Part shown: in pieces, positions 1-8,050 of the stretch
Layout: the number at the start of each line of letters is the position of its first letter
Numbering within the stretch: position 1 is the stretch's first letter
Assembly (NCBI RefSeq): GCF_001562015.1
Contig: NZ_LASA01000051.1
Span: 143,512-192,383 of the forward strand
Source: Endozoicomonas arenosclerae
Lineage (GTDB): Bacteria; Pseudomonadota; Gammaproteobacteria; Pseudomonadales; Endozoicomonadaceae
DNA: 48,872 nucleotides
Reading direction: 5' to 3'
Program-made: the position numbers and the translations under genes
The notes under the pieces: generated by a model
What the model was told of the DNA's origin: nothing
The model's input: only the letters and a program-made list of their open reading frames with translations
The model's database searches: none

Positions 1-134
1 CCTGCCATAAAGCTGCAGCTCTTCATTAATTTTTCTGCTCTTAGCTACTACAACTTAGTAATACCCACCTAAACTAGAAAAGCCTTTCTTTAAATACGAC
101 AACTTAACATTACCAAGACACTCTGGGGTTTGAT

Positions 135-623
135 ATGAAGCCACGGTGCAGACTGAGCCACTCTATTTTTCTGACTCTTTTGATACTGAGCGCCGTTCAA
201 CAACTCCAGGCCTCTCCAGATAGTCCCATTACTTCTCAGGAACAAAAAGTTGTCGAAACCGTTTCAGAGCGAATCATCCGGCATGCTCAGTCAACTCTGG
301 AGGCTACTTTTACCGGTGCAAAGCATGGTGCCACAGTCGGAGGCGCCCTCGGAGTTACACTTCCAGCCTCAATGGGAGTGCTTCATGGAATAAATGAAGG
401 CCCCTCTGATGTGGCCAGGGAGGCAACAGCCTATGGGGTCATCACTGCTCTTACCTGTTGTGTTTTTATCACTTTGGGAACGGGTGTAGGGGGTGGTATC
501 GGTATGGCTTACGGCGTCATTCAAGCGATCACTGAAGAGGGTATGCGATACATCCCGGTACAGATTCTTGGAAATCCGCTTCCCACTCAACTCGATGAAC
601 TTCACACTACTGACGAATTATGA
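135..623 (+). CDS. Small exported glycine-rich hypothetical protein
   Basis: I do not recognise this 162-residue protein. The first 26 or so residues look like a signal peptide (basic start, then a hydrophobic run ending near LQA-SPDS), so export to the periplasm or envelope is likely. Two later stretches, about residues 60-85 and 113-130, are rich in Gly/Ala with GxxxG-type spacing and could be glycine-zipper membrane segments. The region between is weakly hydrophobic with a Cys-Cys pair near residue 107. The tail is polar and acidic. It stands alone, ending before the minus-strand ArsR gene. No strong ribosome binding site precedes the ATG. Function unknown. Confidence 0.6.
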   Translation: MKPRCRLSHSIFLTLLILSAVQQLQASPDSPITSQEQKVVETVSERIIRHAQSTLEATFTGAKHGATVGGALGVTLPASMGVLHGINEGPSDVAREATAYGVITALTCCVFITLGTGVGGGIGMAYGVIQAITEEGMRYIPVQILGNPLPTQLDELHTTDEL

Positions 624-658
624 GTTCACTTTCGACTCTGATTCTACGGTGTGAAATC

Positions 659-967
659 TCATGGCTGTTTTTCTTCATCCAGACAGCACTCATCCTGCAA
701 AAAACCGATCACCGATTCCAACTGTTCGAACTCAGCCACGCAATACAAGGTTCTTCCCTCTCTGCGTTGAGTCAGAAGACCCGCAGATGCCAAGCTGGAG
801 ATATGATGAGAGAGGGTTGAGCCCGGCACGGCTAAATGCTCCTGCAACTGACCCACTGCAATCCCCTGAAAACCGGCACGAACTACTTTCTGAAAAATCG
901 CCAGTCGAGTTGGATGCCCCAATTCTTTCAAGGCTTTCGCCACTGCTTCTATTTCCACCAGTGTCAT
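659..967 (-). CDS. ArsR-family metalloregulator
   Basis: This is a winged-helix transcriptional repressor of the ArsR/SmtB family, about 102 residues from the ATG at 967. Typical ArsR features are the LGHPTRLAIF segment in the first helices and the recognition helix around STLSHHISSLASAGLL, followed by a beta wing with RREGRTLYC. Near the C-terminus are a vicinal Cys pair (ECCLDE) and another Cys in the wing, possible metalloid or metal ligands. The gene is divergent from an ArsP-type permease and two matching inverted repeats lie between them, so it probably represses that gene and itself. The start is uncertain: an in-frame TTG at 982 and a GTG at 958 (nine bases after GAGG) are alternatives. 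Confidence 0.85.
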   Translation of the reverse strand: MTLVEIEAVAKALKELGHPTRLAIFQKVVRAGFQGIAVGQLQEHLAVPGSTLSHHISSLASAGLLTQRREGRTLYCVAEFEQLESVIGFLQDECCLDEEKQP

Positions 968-981
968 CCTCAACAAATCCA

Positions 982-1005
982 ATAATTCGATATTACTAGA
1001 AATAT
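982..1005. promoter_or_regulatory. Operator-like inverted repeat, arsR-proximal
   Basis: Arms ATAATTC (982-988) and GAAATAT (999-1005) are inverted with one mismatch and a 10-base spacer. The site closely matches the second copy at 1031-1054 (both share TTCGAT...GAAATAT). It lies at the start of the ArsR gene, so binding would block its transcription. The regulator assignment is inferred. Confidence 0.5.
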
Positions 1006-1030
1006 ATTGACCCAGCCAATTATAAATCTT

Positions 1031-1054
1031 ATATTTCGATTATTCTGGAAATAT
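1031..1054. promoter_or_regulatory. Operator-like inverted repeat, permease-proximal
   Basis: Perfect 7-bp arms ATATTTC (1031-1037) and GAAATAT (1048-1054) with a 10-base spacer sit directly upstream of the permease ribosome binding site (AGAGG, 1054-1058). Size, AT-richness and position fit an ArsR-family operator. A second copy lies at 982-1005. Confidence 0.55.
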
Positions 1055-1067
1055 AGAGGCATCTATT

Positions 1068-1988
1068 ATGTTTGATACATCACTGATCGAGAACCAGGCT
1101 CTGGCAGACACTCTGGGCATGTTCTTTTTTCTGGCTGCGGAACTGACAGTACTGTTTCTGGCCATCAGCTATCTGGTGGGGCTGCTGCAGTCCTTCATTC
1201 CCCCTGAAAAAATCAGGGACCTTCTGAGCAGCAGAAATGGAAAAGGTTATGTACTGGCTGCTTTTCTCGGTGCCATTACCCCTTTCTGCTCCTGTTCAAC
1301 CATTCCATTTTTGAAAGGACTACTAAGGGCACAAGCTGGTTTCGGCACCATGATGGTTTTTCTCTTTGCCAGTCCTTTGCTTAACCCCATTATCATTGGC
1401 TTGTTTGCCGTCACCTTCGGCTTGCAGGTGACTCTATTTTATTTCGCCATGGCTATGGGGGTATCGGTTATTGCCGGATTCACACTGGAAAAACTTGGCT
1501 TTGAACAGTATGTGAAAGCAGACGCCTATCTGGCACCTGCCTCCAGCTGCCAAAGTGGCTGCAGTGGCCAGCCAAAGCCTTCTATCTGGAAGTCCGTCTG
1601 GCAATCAACCTGGAAAGATTTCAAAAAAGTGTTGCCTTATCTGATAGGAGGTATTGCTCTGGGTTCCGCCATATATGGCTTTATGCCCACCGAGTTTGTT
1701 GCCCAGGTAGCCAGTGACAGCAATCCTTTAGCTATTCCGGTAGCTGCGGTGATCGGCATTCCACTTTATATCCGTGCGGAAGCCGTGATCCCCCTGAGTT
1801 CTGCGCTGGCCGCCAAGGGAATGGGACTGGGCGCCGTAATGGCACTGATCATTGGCAGCGCTGGCGCCAGCCTCACTGAAGTCATTTTGCTCAAGTCTCT
1901 GTTCAAAAACAAAATGATTGTCGCCTTTCTGGTGGTCATACTCACCATGGCGGTTGGGTCCGGGTTTCTTTATCAAGCCATTTTCTGA
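1068..1988 (+). CDS. ArsP/SO_0444-type permease (metal or organoarsenical efflux)
   Basis: This 306-residue inner-membrane permease belongs to the ArsP_1 / DUF318 family, whose members export trivalent organoarsenicals or soft metals. About eight hydrophobic segments are visible. The family hallmark TPFCSCSTIP lies at residues 71-80, with Cys74 and Cys76 the expected substrate thiols. The central cytoplasmic loop carries a second Cys pair (Cys161 and Cys165, in SSCQSGC), plausibly for metalloid capture. AGAGG nine bases before the ATG supports the start. The gene is divergent from the ArsR regulator. The exact substrate (arsenical, Cu/Zn, other) cannot be told from sequence. Confidence 0.85.
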   Translation: MFDTSLIENQALADTLGMFFFLAAELTVLFLAISYLVGLLQSFIPPEKIRDLLSSRNGKGYVLAAFLGAITPFCSCSTIPFLKGLLRAQAGFGTMMVFLFASPLLNPIIIGLFAVTFGLQVTLFYFAMAMGVSVIAGFTLEKLGFEQYVKADAYLAPASSCQSGCSGQPKPSIWKSVWQSTWKDFKKVLPYLIGGIALGSAIYGFMPTEFVAQVASDSNPLAIPVAAVIGIPLYIRAEAVIPLSSALAAKGMGLGAVMALIIGSAGASLTEVILLKSLFKNKMIVAFLVVILTMAVGSGFLYQAIF

Positions 1989-1993
1989 CAACA

Positions 1994-3184
1994 CTATCTT
2001 GGAGCATCGTATCGGTCAGAAGCCCCTTCGGGGCTCAGAACCAGTTGCCAGAGCTGCAGGGCTCTGGCACGGAAGGCTCCGGCACATTGCAGCAAATAGT
2101 ATCGCCACATCCGATAGAAAGCTTCATCATACTGCTTATCCGCATATGTCTTTATCAGCTCCGGCCAGCATTGAACAAAGTTTTCATGCCAGGCCATCAG
2201 AGTTTTGTCATAGTCCGGCCCCAGGTTTTGCCAGTCCTCCATTACCCAGAAGCCTTCCATCGCATGAGTCATCTGTGTCTGGGACGGAATCTTGCCGTTG
2301 GGAAAAATATACTTTTGGATCCAGGGGTCGGTATCGCAGCTAGTGATGTTTGTGCCAATGGTGTGCAGTAGAAACAGTCCGTCTTTGTTCAACAACCTGA
2401 GTGCCTGTTTCATGTAAGTTCGATAATTTTTCAACCCGACATGCTCAAACATGCCTACTGAAACCAGTCGATCAAACTTACCCACAAGGGTGCGGTAATC
2501 CTGCAGCAGAATGTTAACGGGTAAGCCATCGCACCTTGCCTGTGCTAACAACTGTTGTTCTTTAGAAATGGTCAGCCCTGTTACTTCAACCCCATAATTC
2601 TTAGCAGCGTATTTTGCCAGACCACCCCAGCCACAGCCTATATCCAGAAGAGTCTGACCCGGTTCAAGCTGGAGTTTGCGACAGATCAGATCCAGCTTGT
2701 TTTCCTGAGCTTCTGCCAATGTCTGTGCATCTTTCCAATAACCACAGCTGTATTGCATATGAGGATCCAGCATACGCTCAAACAGCTCATTACCTGTGTC
2801 ATAATGCTTTTCTCCTACCTGAAATGCCCGGGCTTTAGATTGCTGATTCAGAACATGACTGACAATCCAGTTCAGAATGTGCTGACCCGTCGTAATCGAC
2901 TCGTGGTTTTGTTCTTTCAGCAATATTCGAAAAAACATCTCATCCAGAGCCTGACAGTCCCACCAATGTTCCATGTAGCTCTCACCCAAACCAAGAGAGC
3001 GCTCTTTTCTGACCCGTGAGACCAGCTTGGGGTTATGAACCCTGATATCCCAGGGTCGGCTCCCGTTGAGCTGAACGTCAGCTTTTTTTAGCCAGGCTTC
3101 AATAATGCCCACCTTGTGGGCAGGCTGGGCAAGGGAGTTTTCAAGAGTTTCATCTGAGGATGATGAGCCGATGTCCACAGGCAT
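1994..3184 (-). CDS. cfa: Cyclopropane-fatty-acyl-phospholipid synthase
   Basis: This 396-residue enzyme (E. coli Cfa 382) methylenates cis double bonds of membrane phospholipid acyl chains using S-adenosylmethionine. The N-terminal domain (about 25-130) precedes a Rossmann methyltransferase domain with the SAM motif LDIGCGWGG at residues 180-188. Residues corresponding to the E. coli active site are present: Cys147 (in YSCGYW), Glu247 (in FEHVG), His274 (in LLHTIG) and Tyr325 (in GPDYDKTLMAW). The C-terminal CAGAFRAR block is also typical. The product acts at the cytoplasmic membrane and often protects against acid and stationary-phase stress. The gene is divergent from the mal locus and ends six bases from the permease stop (convergent). 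Confidence 0.95.
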   Translation of the reverse strand: MPVDIGSSSSDETLENSLAQPAHKVGIIEAWLKKADVQLNGSRPWDIRVHNPKLVSRVRKERSLGLGESYMEHWWDCQALDEMFFRILLKEQNHESITTGQHILNWIVSHVLNQQSKARAFQVGEKHYDTGNELFERMLDPHMQYSCGYWKDAQTLAEAQENKLDLICRKLQLEPGQTLLDIGCGWGGLAKYAAKNYGVEVTGLTISKEQQLLAQARCDGLPVNILLQDYRTLVGKFDRLVSVGMFEHVGLKNYRTYMKQALRLLNKDGLFLLHTIGTNITSCDTDPWIQKYIFPNGKIPSQTQMTHAMEGFWVMEDWQNLGPDYDKTLMAWHENFVQCWPELIKTYADKQYDEAFYRMWRYYLLQCAGAFRARALQLWQLVLSPEGASDRYDAPR

Positions 3185-3262
3185 GATTTTAACCTCGGAA
3201 TGACCGGAGATAAGCTCTATGAAAAAAAGCAGTTAATTTGATCCTCGGCAAGTCTTCTTCAC

Positions 3263-3276
3263 TGTAATCGTTTACA
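3263..3276. promoter_or_regulatory. LacI-family-type operator upstream of malM-like gene
   Basis: TGTAATCGTTTACA is a 14-bp near-palindrome with central CG and 6 of 7 matching pairs, the form bound by LacI/GalR-family repressors. It sits in the cfa/malM intergenic region, about 155 bases upstream of the malM-like gene. No such regulator is encoded in the window. Maltose genes of several marine gammaproteobacteria are known to be under LacI-type control rather than MalT, which fits but does not prove this. Confidence 0.4.
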
Positions 3277-3432
3277 TAATGGCAAAATGATTCATTCTAC
3301 CCGGACGAAGGTAAAATCAAATAATCCGCTATGAGCATAAGCCGCTATTAACTCTATCGTGATTCGATTAAACGGCTGTTCTCAGATAAACGTCATATAG
3401 AAGACGAATAGAAATTATAAATCGGAGCCATA

Positions 3433-4491
3433 ATGAAGCGCCTGACCCTGATGCTGGCCGTAGCTGTATTAAGCGGCTGTGCAACTCAAAATAATGATCT
3501 GGCCATGGCTACTCCCCAGGTCGTTGAACAAAAATCGCTGAAGTCACTGAATGAAGTTTCTTATGCCAACATTCAGGTCTATGAAAAAGCCATTCGAATT
3601 GAGCGCCAGATCTCTTCGGAAACCGACCAGGTTTCCATAAATGGACTGAGCACACCTGTAGCAGGATGGAAGTTGCCAGATTATGGCGTTTATCGATTCA
3701 AGCTGGAAAGTCTGGTACAGCGGACTGATTTTGGCACCAAAGCAGAAGCTTTTATGCCGGAAGTCTGGCTGTTGGATAAAAACTTCTCACCGATTCAGAA
3801 GCTATCCATAGAACGAATGGTTTATTCCGATCAGAGCATGCTGTCCAGAGAAGCTCTTGTTCAGGAATTTATCATCGATAACCGAAAAGAACGGAAGTCT
3901 CCGCCTGTCTACCTGGCTCTGCTGACAACGGAAGAAGCACAAAAGTACTCCGTCAAAGTAGCCAACTTTGATGAAGAGTACGCAAGAATTCGCGCTCGTA
4001 CCGCTCCTCCCACCCCGGATGTTTTTGCTGTTGCAGCCAATAGTGGAACACTCAGACTGGAAGTGACGCCTCTAATCAGTCATTCCCGCTTGAAGACGGT
4101 GAAAAAAGCCCAGCGTCCTGACTATGTTCCAGCCACTCCCGAGCTGGCCAAACCCAAAGTAGCAACAAACACCTTATCCGTTTCTGCCGATTACCTGACC
4201 GAAGTTAAATCGGCTATTGAAGCTGCAGATATCCAAACGGCCTTGGCTCTGAGAGAAAATGCGCGCCAGCTTCATGCACTGTTGCAAAAGCAATTCTCGC
4301 AATCCTACGGACAACCTTCCGAGAGCATTAAGTTACCTGGCAAACCTCAAAGCCTGTCTCCTGAAAAGACTCTGAATCTAGAATTTGAGCGGCAACTGGC
4401 TTTGGAAATGAAGAGGGAAGACGCTCAGGCTGCATTGGCCATCATTGACAAGGCGGGCGCACTGTCGAGAGATATTGACGAGCTTTTCTAA
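3433..4491 (+). CDS. MalM-like periplasmic lipoprotein (copy 1)
   Basis: This 352-residue protein resembles MalM, the maltose-operon periplasmic protein (E. coli 306 residues, role unclear). The lipoprotein signal peptide ends in the lipobox LSGC with Cys16 lipidated. The middle shows the MalM pattern: a beta-rich region (GWKLPDYGVYRFKLESL, EVWLLDKNFSPI), a TTEEAQKYSVK helix, then an APPTPD segment followed by GTLRLEV. This matches the IPDPVARH...LKLKVK stretch of E. coli MalM, though without the usual Pro-Val. The C-terminal 100 residues are helical and resemble those of the second MalM-like protein at 12458-13612. It lies directly upstream of malE, consistent with maltodextrin uptake. Confidence 0.75.
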   Translation: MKRLTLMLAVAVLSGCATQNNDLAMATPQVVEQKSLKSLNEVSYANIQVYEKAIRIERQISSETDQVSINGLSTPVAGWKLPDYGVYRFKLESLVQRTDFGTKAEAFMPEVWLLDKNFSPIQKLSIERMVYSDQSMLSREALVQEFIIDNRKERKSPPVYLALLTTEEAQKYSVKVANFDEEYARIRARTAPPTPDVFAVAANSGTLRLEVTPLISHSRLKTVKKAQRPDYVPATPELAKPKVATNTLSVSADYLTEVKSAIEAADIQTALALRENARQLHALLQKQFSQSYGQPSESIKLPGKPQSLSPEKTLNLEFERQLALEMKREDAQAALAIIDKAGALSRDIDELF

Positions 4492-4510
4492 ATAATTTCA
4501 GCCTGCTGAT

Positions 4511-4550
4511 AACCGGCCCAAAATCATGTATTGAGTATTCCGGGCCGGTT
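4511..4550. repeat. Stem-loop after malM-like gene
   Basis: Perfect 9-bp arms AACCGGCCC (4511-4519) and GGGCCGGTT (4542-4550) flank a 22-base loop, 20 bases after the malM-like stop codon. No T-run follows, so it may be an RNA-stabilising or rho-dependent termination structure rather than a classical terminator. Confidence 0.5.
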
Positions 4551-4794
4551 CAACATCTCCCTTATTAATTCTAAAAACTATTAAAAATATATCCTTTTAA
4601 TTAAAAGCCCTTAGTCGTTTATATGTTTTTATCTTTAATTCATATTAACTTTTATTTTTAGAACATTATGTGAAAAAGGCTCTCTTGATAAAATTTGTTC
4701 TTCACATCATCATCGCCTCTCTATTCTACCGCTATTATTGAATGAATTATTTCAGCTCTGCTGAAGCAATAGCAGACTGAGCATTTATCTTTCA

Positions 4795-4827
4795 TTTCAG
4801 GCTGTCATAAGACATATCAGCCTGAAA
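4795..4827. promoter_or_regulatory. Perfect inverted repeat upstream of malE
   Basis: Arms TTTCAGGCTG (4795-4804) and CAGCCTGAAA (4818-4827) are perfectly complementary with a 13-base spacer. It could be an operator, or a stem-loop if transcribed. It abuts the CRP-like site. Confidence 0.4.
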
Positions 4828-4829
4828 AG

Positions 4830-4845
4830 TGTGAAACTTCATACA
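4830..4845 (+). promoter_or_regulatory. CRP-like site upstream of malE
   Basis: TGTGA-N6-ATACA matches the CRP half-site TGTGA perfectly and the opposite half (TCACA) at 3 of 5 positions. CRP activation of mal operons is established in enterobacteria. Here it is an inference from one imperfect site. Confidence 0.3.
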
Positions 4846-4997
4846 CGACCGTACCGCTAAGGGAAAAAGCATATCTAATACTCAACGGAAAGAACGTCAT
4901 ACCCGGTTGCGAATGAAGTGTGTCTCACTGAAAGCGTCTGGAGAGCCTTCCTGATGCCTTCACCTGAACAGCCAAATTGATCGGGAGCCGTTGACTG

Positions 4998-6224
4998 ATG
5001 ATCAAAATACTGGGTACTCCACTTGGCAATACCGTAGCCGCTGCTGCAATTACTCTCGGCGCTGCCTTCAGCCCGTTCAGTGCCTACTCCTTTCAGGATG
5101 ACGAACTGGTAATCTGGGTAGGCGGCGACAAGGCTTACAATGGCATCCGTGAAATAGGTAAGGAGTTTGAAGAAGACACGGGGATCAAGGTCAAGGTCGA
5201 GATTCCGGAAAACATTACCGATCGTTTTCAACAGGCTGCCGCCTCAGGCAGTGGTCCCGACATCCTGTTCTGGGCTCACGACCGATACGGTGAATGGGTT
5301 AAAAGCGGATTGTTGTCTCCTGTAAACCCCACTCCTAATTTCAAGAACAAGATTGATAATCTGGGATGGGAAGCTATGACAGTCAACGGTAAAACCTATG
5401 GTTATCCTATTTCCATGGAAGCCATCAGTCTTATTTACAACAAGGATATTCTGCCTGCCCCTCCCAGTTCGTTTGAAGAAATGTTCCCACTCAAAGATAA
5501 ACTGGCTAAACGCAAGGAAGGCAAAGTGACCACCATTATGTGGGACCAGATCCAACCCTACTTCACCATGCCCATGCTTGCTGCAGACGGGGGCTACGTC
5601 TTCAAGAAAACCCCCACTGGCTATGATGTCAAAGACACTGGTGTCAATAATGCCGGAGCCATGGCCGGGGCAAAAATGCTGACTGAACTGATTGATAAAG
5701 GTGTATTGCCCAGAGGCGTTGATTACGGCGTCATGGAATCCAGCTTCAATAACGGTAAATCAGCCATGATGATTACCGGTCCCTGGGCCTGGTCAAACCT
5801 GGACAAGAGCAAGATCAACGGTAAAAAACTGAATTACGGTGTAGCCGCTCTACCCAGCATCAACGGCCAGCGCTCCAAAGCCTTTGTGGGTGTCTGGGGG
5901 GCAACACTGAACAGCGCCAGTCCCAACAAATCCCTGTCCAAAGAGTTTCTTGAGAACTACCTGCTGACAGACGACGGTCTTCGTACTATGAACAGCGATG
6001 TTCCGCTGGGTGCTGTAGCTAACAAAAGCTACATGAAAGAGCTGGAAAAAGACCCTCGCATCAAAGCTACTTATGACAACGCCGTTCATGGTTTGCTGAT
6101 GCCCAACGTACCTGAAATGGGCAAGTTCTGGTCTGCCATGGAGTCTGCTCTCCTGAACATCACATCAGGCAGACAGGACTACAAGAGCGCGCTTAATGAC
6201 GCAGCCAAACGGATTGTCAACTAG
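4998..6224 (+). CDS. malE: Maltose/maltodextrin-binding protein
   Basis: This 408-residue periplasmic receptor delivers maltose and maltodextrins to MalFGK2. A signal peptide of about 30 residues precedes the mature start near FQDDELVIW. Alignment to E. coli MalE (396 residues) is strong throughout: LVIWVGGDKAYNG, GPDILFWAHDR, SLIYNKD, GPWAWSN, ASPNKSLSKEFLENYLLTDDGL and the C-terminal SGRQ. The sugar-stacking Trp of GPWAW and the Asp/Arg of WAHDR are conserved. It is the first gene of malE-F-G-K-Q, with GGGAG ten bases before the ATG. Two stem-loops separate it from malF, suggesting higher malE expression. Confidence 0.96.
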   Translation: MIKILGTPLGNTVAAAAITLGAAFSPFSAYSFQDDELVIWVGGDKAYNGIREIGKEFEEDTGIKVKVEIPENITDRFQQAAASGSGPDILFWAHDRYGEWVKSGLLSPVNPTPNFKNKIDNLGWEAMTVNGKTYGYPISMEAISLIYNKDILPAPPSSFEEMFPLKDKLAKRKEGKVTTIMWDQIQPYFTMPMLAADGGYVFKKTPTGYDVKDTGVNNAGAMAGAKMLTELIDKGVLPRGVDYGVMESSFNNGKSAMMITGPWAWSNLDKSKINGKKLNYGVAALPSINGQRSKAFVGVWGATLNSASPNKSLSKEFLENYLLTDDGLRTMNSDVPLGAVANKSYMKELEKDPRIKATYDNAVHGLLMPNVPEMGKFWSAMESALLNITSGRQDYKSALNDAAKRIVN

Positions 6225-6255
6225 GCTGTCTACCGGGAAAAATAATTTCTCGCTC

Positions 6256-6285
6256 ATGGCTGTTTAATATTGAAAGCACAGCCAT
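6256..6285 (+). repeat. malE-malF intercistronic stem-loop 1
   Basis: Perfect 8-bp arms ATGGCTGT (6256-6263) and ACAGCCAT (6278-6285) with a 14-base loop, shortly after malE. There is no T-run. It could block 3' exonucleases and stabilise the malE message. Confidence 0.5.
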
Positions 6286-6287
6286 TT

Positions 6288-6329
6288 CAGAACATGCAGT
6301 CCACTCATCGAGATGGAATGCATGTTCTG
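6288..6329 (+). repeat. malE-malF intercistronic stem-loop 2
   Basis: Perfect 11-bp arms CAGAACATGCA (6288-6298) and TGCATGTTCTG (6319-6329) surround a 20-base loop with an inner TCCA/TGGA pairing. It is REP-like in form and position; the E. coli malE-malF gap also holds a REP element that raises malE over malF. Confidence 0.6.
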
Positions 6330-6493
6330 TCCGAGGCTCTACTTCTGACTCACCCAGACTAATATCTGGCTTTCTGCACGCTGTCAGTCGTACTCCTCTT
6401 TATCTATCGCAACAAAAAACAACCATCGATGTACTTTGAGCTTTGCTCATCACATCAGTAAGTATGAGCAGCACCTGCCCCGGAGGCATACCT

Positions 6494-8044
6494 ATGGAGG
6501 CTGATCAGAAAGCCCAAAGCCCAATGACCTGGCTGGTTTGGGGAATTATTGGCCTGATTGATCTGATATTGCTCTACGGCGTGACTTTGATGTACGCCCA
6601 GGAAGAGATAGCCTTTGCCCTGATCATCCTTTTGATTGTCTGTACCGGAACCTGGGTGTTCATCAGCAACAAGGGGTACAACTACCGGTATGTTTTCCCT
6701 GCCCTTCTGGGTGTCTCTATTTTTATAGTTTTCCCCCTTATCTATACGGTTAATGTCGCTTTTACCAATTACAGCTCCAGTAATTTGTTGCCGCTGGAAC
6801 GGGTTAAACTGCTTCATTTGCGAAAAACCTATAAGACGGATGGCGAGTCCTACAACTTCAAGGTCTATCAGCAAGACTCCGATTACAGAATACTGTTTAT
6901 CAGCAACAAGGAAGCTGACAAACACCTGGTCAGTCAGCCCTTCAACGAAACGACTATTCCTTCCCCATTGAAAACCGACTTTTCGCCAGACTTGCCTGAA
7001 GGAGAAGAGCTGCCTTTTCGCGACACCATCAAGCTTCGTCAAACACTGAAAAAGCTGGCGATTGAACTGCCCGACAGCTCTGAACTGTCGATGACCAGCC
7101 TTAGAAAGTTCGGCCCCATGTCAAAAATCTATCGGGATATTGGTCACGACACACTGGAAGACGTCAGAAACGGAAACCAGCTCAAACCCAACTATGAAAC
7201 CGGCTTTTACATTGAAGTCCCTGAAGGGCAACCCGATTCAGCAGGAAAGCAGACAGGGCCTGGATTTGTCGTTTATAACGGTTGGGACAATTTCGTCCGC
7301 GTGATCAATGACCCGGGCATTCAGGGACCTTTCCTGCAAATATTCACCTGGACCATTGTGTTTGCCGGTCTATCGGTATTCTTCACTCTGGTTGTGGGAT
7401 TACTGATGGCCTGCCTGGTTCAGTGGGAGCCGCTGAAGGGGAATGGTGTCTACAGACTGTTGCTGATCCTCCCCTACGCAGTACCGGCCTTCATCTCCAT
7501 TCTGATTTTCAGGGGGTTGTTTAATCAGAACTTTGGGGAGATCAACATGTTGTTGAACCTGCTGTTCGGAGTTCAGCCAGAATGGTTCAGCAATGAGTTC
7601 CTGGCAAAAACCATGGTGGTTATCGTCAACACCTGGCTGGGTTACCCCTACATGATGATTCTTGCCATCGGCTTGTTAAAGTCGATTCCGGATGACCTTT
7701 ACGAGGCTTCAGCCATCGACGGTGCTTCTCCTATCCAGAACTTTTTCAGCATCACCCTGCCAATGATCATCAAACCTCTGACGCCCCTCTTAATTGCCAG
7801 CTTTGCCTTCAACTTCAACAATCTGGTGCTGATTGCCCTGTTGACCGACGGTGCACCCAACATCATTGGTGCAAGCACACCGGCCGGTGCAACCGACATA
7901 CTGGTCAGCTACACCTTCCGTATCGCCTTTGGTCAGTATGGACAGGATTACGGACTGGCTTCAGCGATTGCGACCTTTATTTTCATAATGGTGGGTGTCA
8001 TTGCCTGGGTGAACCTGAAAGCCACCAAACGGGTACTGGAGTGA
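6494..8044 (+). CDS. malF: Maltose ABC transporter permease MalF
   Basis: MalF is one of two inner-membrane permease subunits of the maltose importer. From the ATG at 6494 it has 516 residues (E. coli 514). That start is preferred over the upstream ATG at 6443 because GGAGG lies seven bases before it. The order is as in E. coli MalF: N-terminal membrane segments, a large periplasmic P2 loop (roughly residues 90-265) that contacts MalE, then the permease core. The ABC permease EAA loop is visible as EASAIDGASPIQNFFSITLP, which docks to MalK. It is followed after six bases by malG. Confidence 0.95.
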   Translation: MEADQKAQSPMTWLVWGIIGLIDLILLYGVTLMYAQEEIAFALIILLIVCTGTWVFISNKGYNYRYVFPALLGVSIFIVFPLIYTVNVAFTNYSSSNLLPLERVKLLHLRKTYKTDGESYNFKVYQQDSDYRILFISNKEADKHLVSQPFNETTIPSPLKTDFSPDLPEGEELPFRDTIKLRQTLKKLAIELPDSSELSMTSLRKFGPMSKIYRDIGHDTLEDVRNGNQLKPNYETGFYIEVPEGQPDSAGKQTGPGFVVYNGWDNFVRVINDPGIQGPFLQIFTWTIVFAGLSVFFTLVVGLLMACLVQWEPLKGNGVYRLLLILPYAVPAFISILIFRGLFNQNFGEINMLLNLLFGVQPEWFSNEFLAKTMVVIVNTWLGYPYMMILAIGLLKSIPDDLYEASAIDGASPIQNFFSITLPMIIKPLTPLLIASFAFNFNNLVLIALLTDGAPNIIGASTPAGATDILVSYTFRIAFGQYGQDYGLASAIATFIFIMVGVIAWVNLKATKRVLE

Positions 8045-8050
8045 ACGACT

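Larger units (their letters stand above)
4551..4997. other. Long non-coding region upstream of malE
   Basis: The 506 bases between the malM-like gene and malE hold no convincing gene. The left half is very AT-rich. The right half contains a small hairpin (TTCAGC/GCTGAA, 4751-4765), a perfect 10-bp inverted repeat (4795-4827) and a CRP-like site (4830-4845). It is probably the main promoter region of the malEFGKQ genes. Confidence 0.5.

Noticed and set aside
661-999. Plus-strand open frame of 112 codons opposite the ArsR gene
   Set aside because: It is the antisense of a clear ArsR protein and its translation is low-complexity Pro/Ser-rich with no signal or motif.
2555-3019. Plus-strand open frame of 154 codons
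   Set aside because: It is fully antisense to cfa, whose SAM-binding motif and active-site residues are intact.
6443-6493. Upstream ATG for malF giving 17 extra residues
   Set aside because: The ATG at 6494 has GGAGG at ideal distance and gives a length equal to E. coli MalF.
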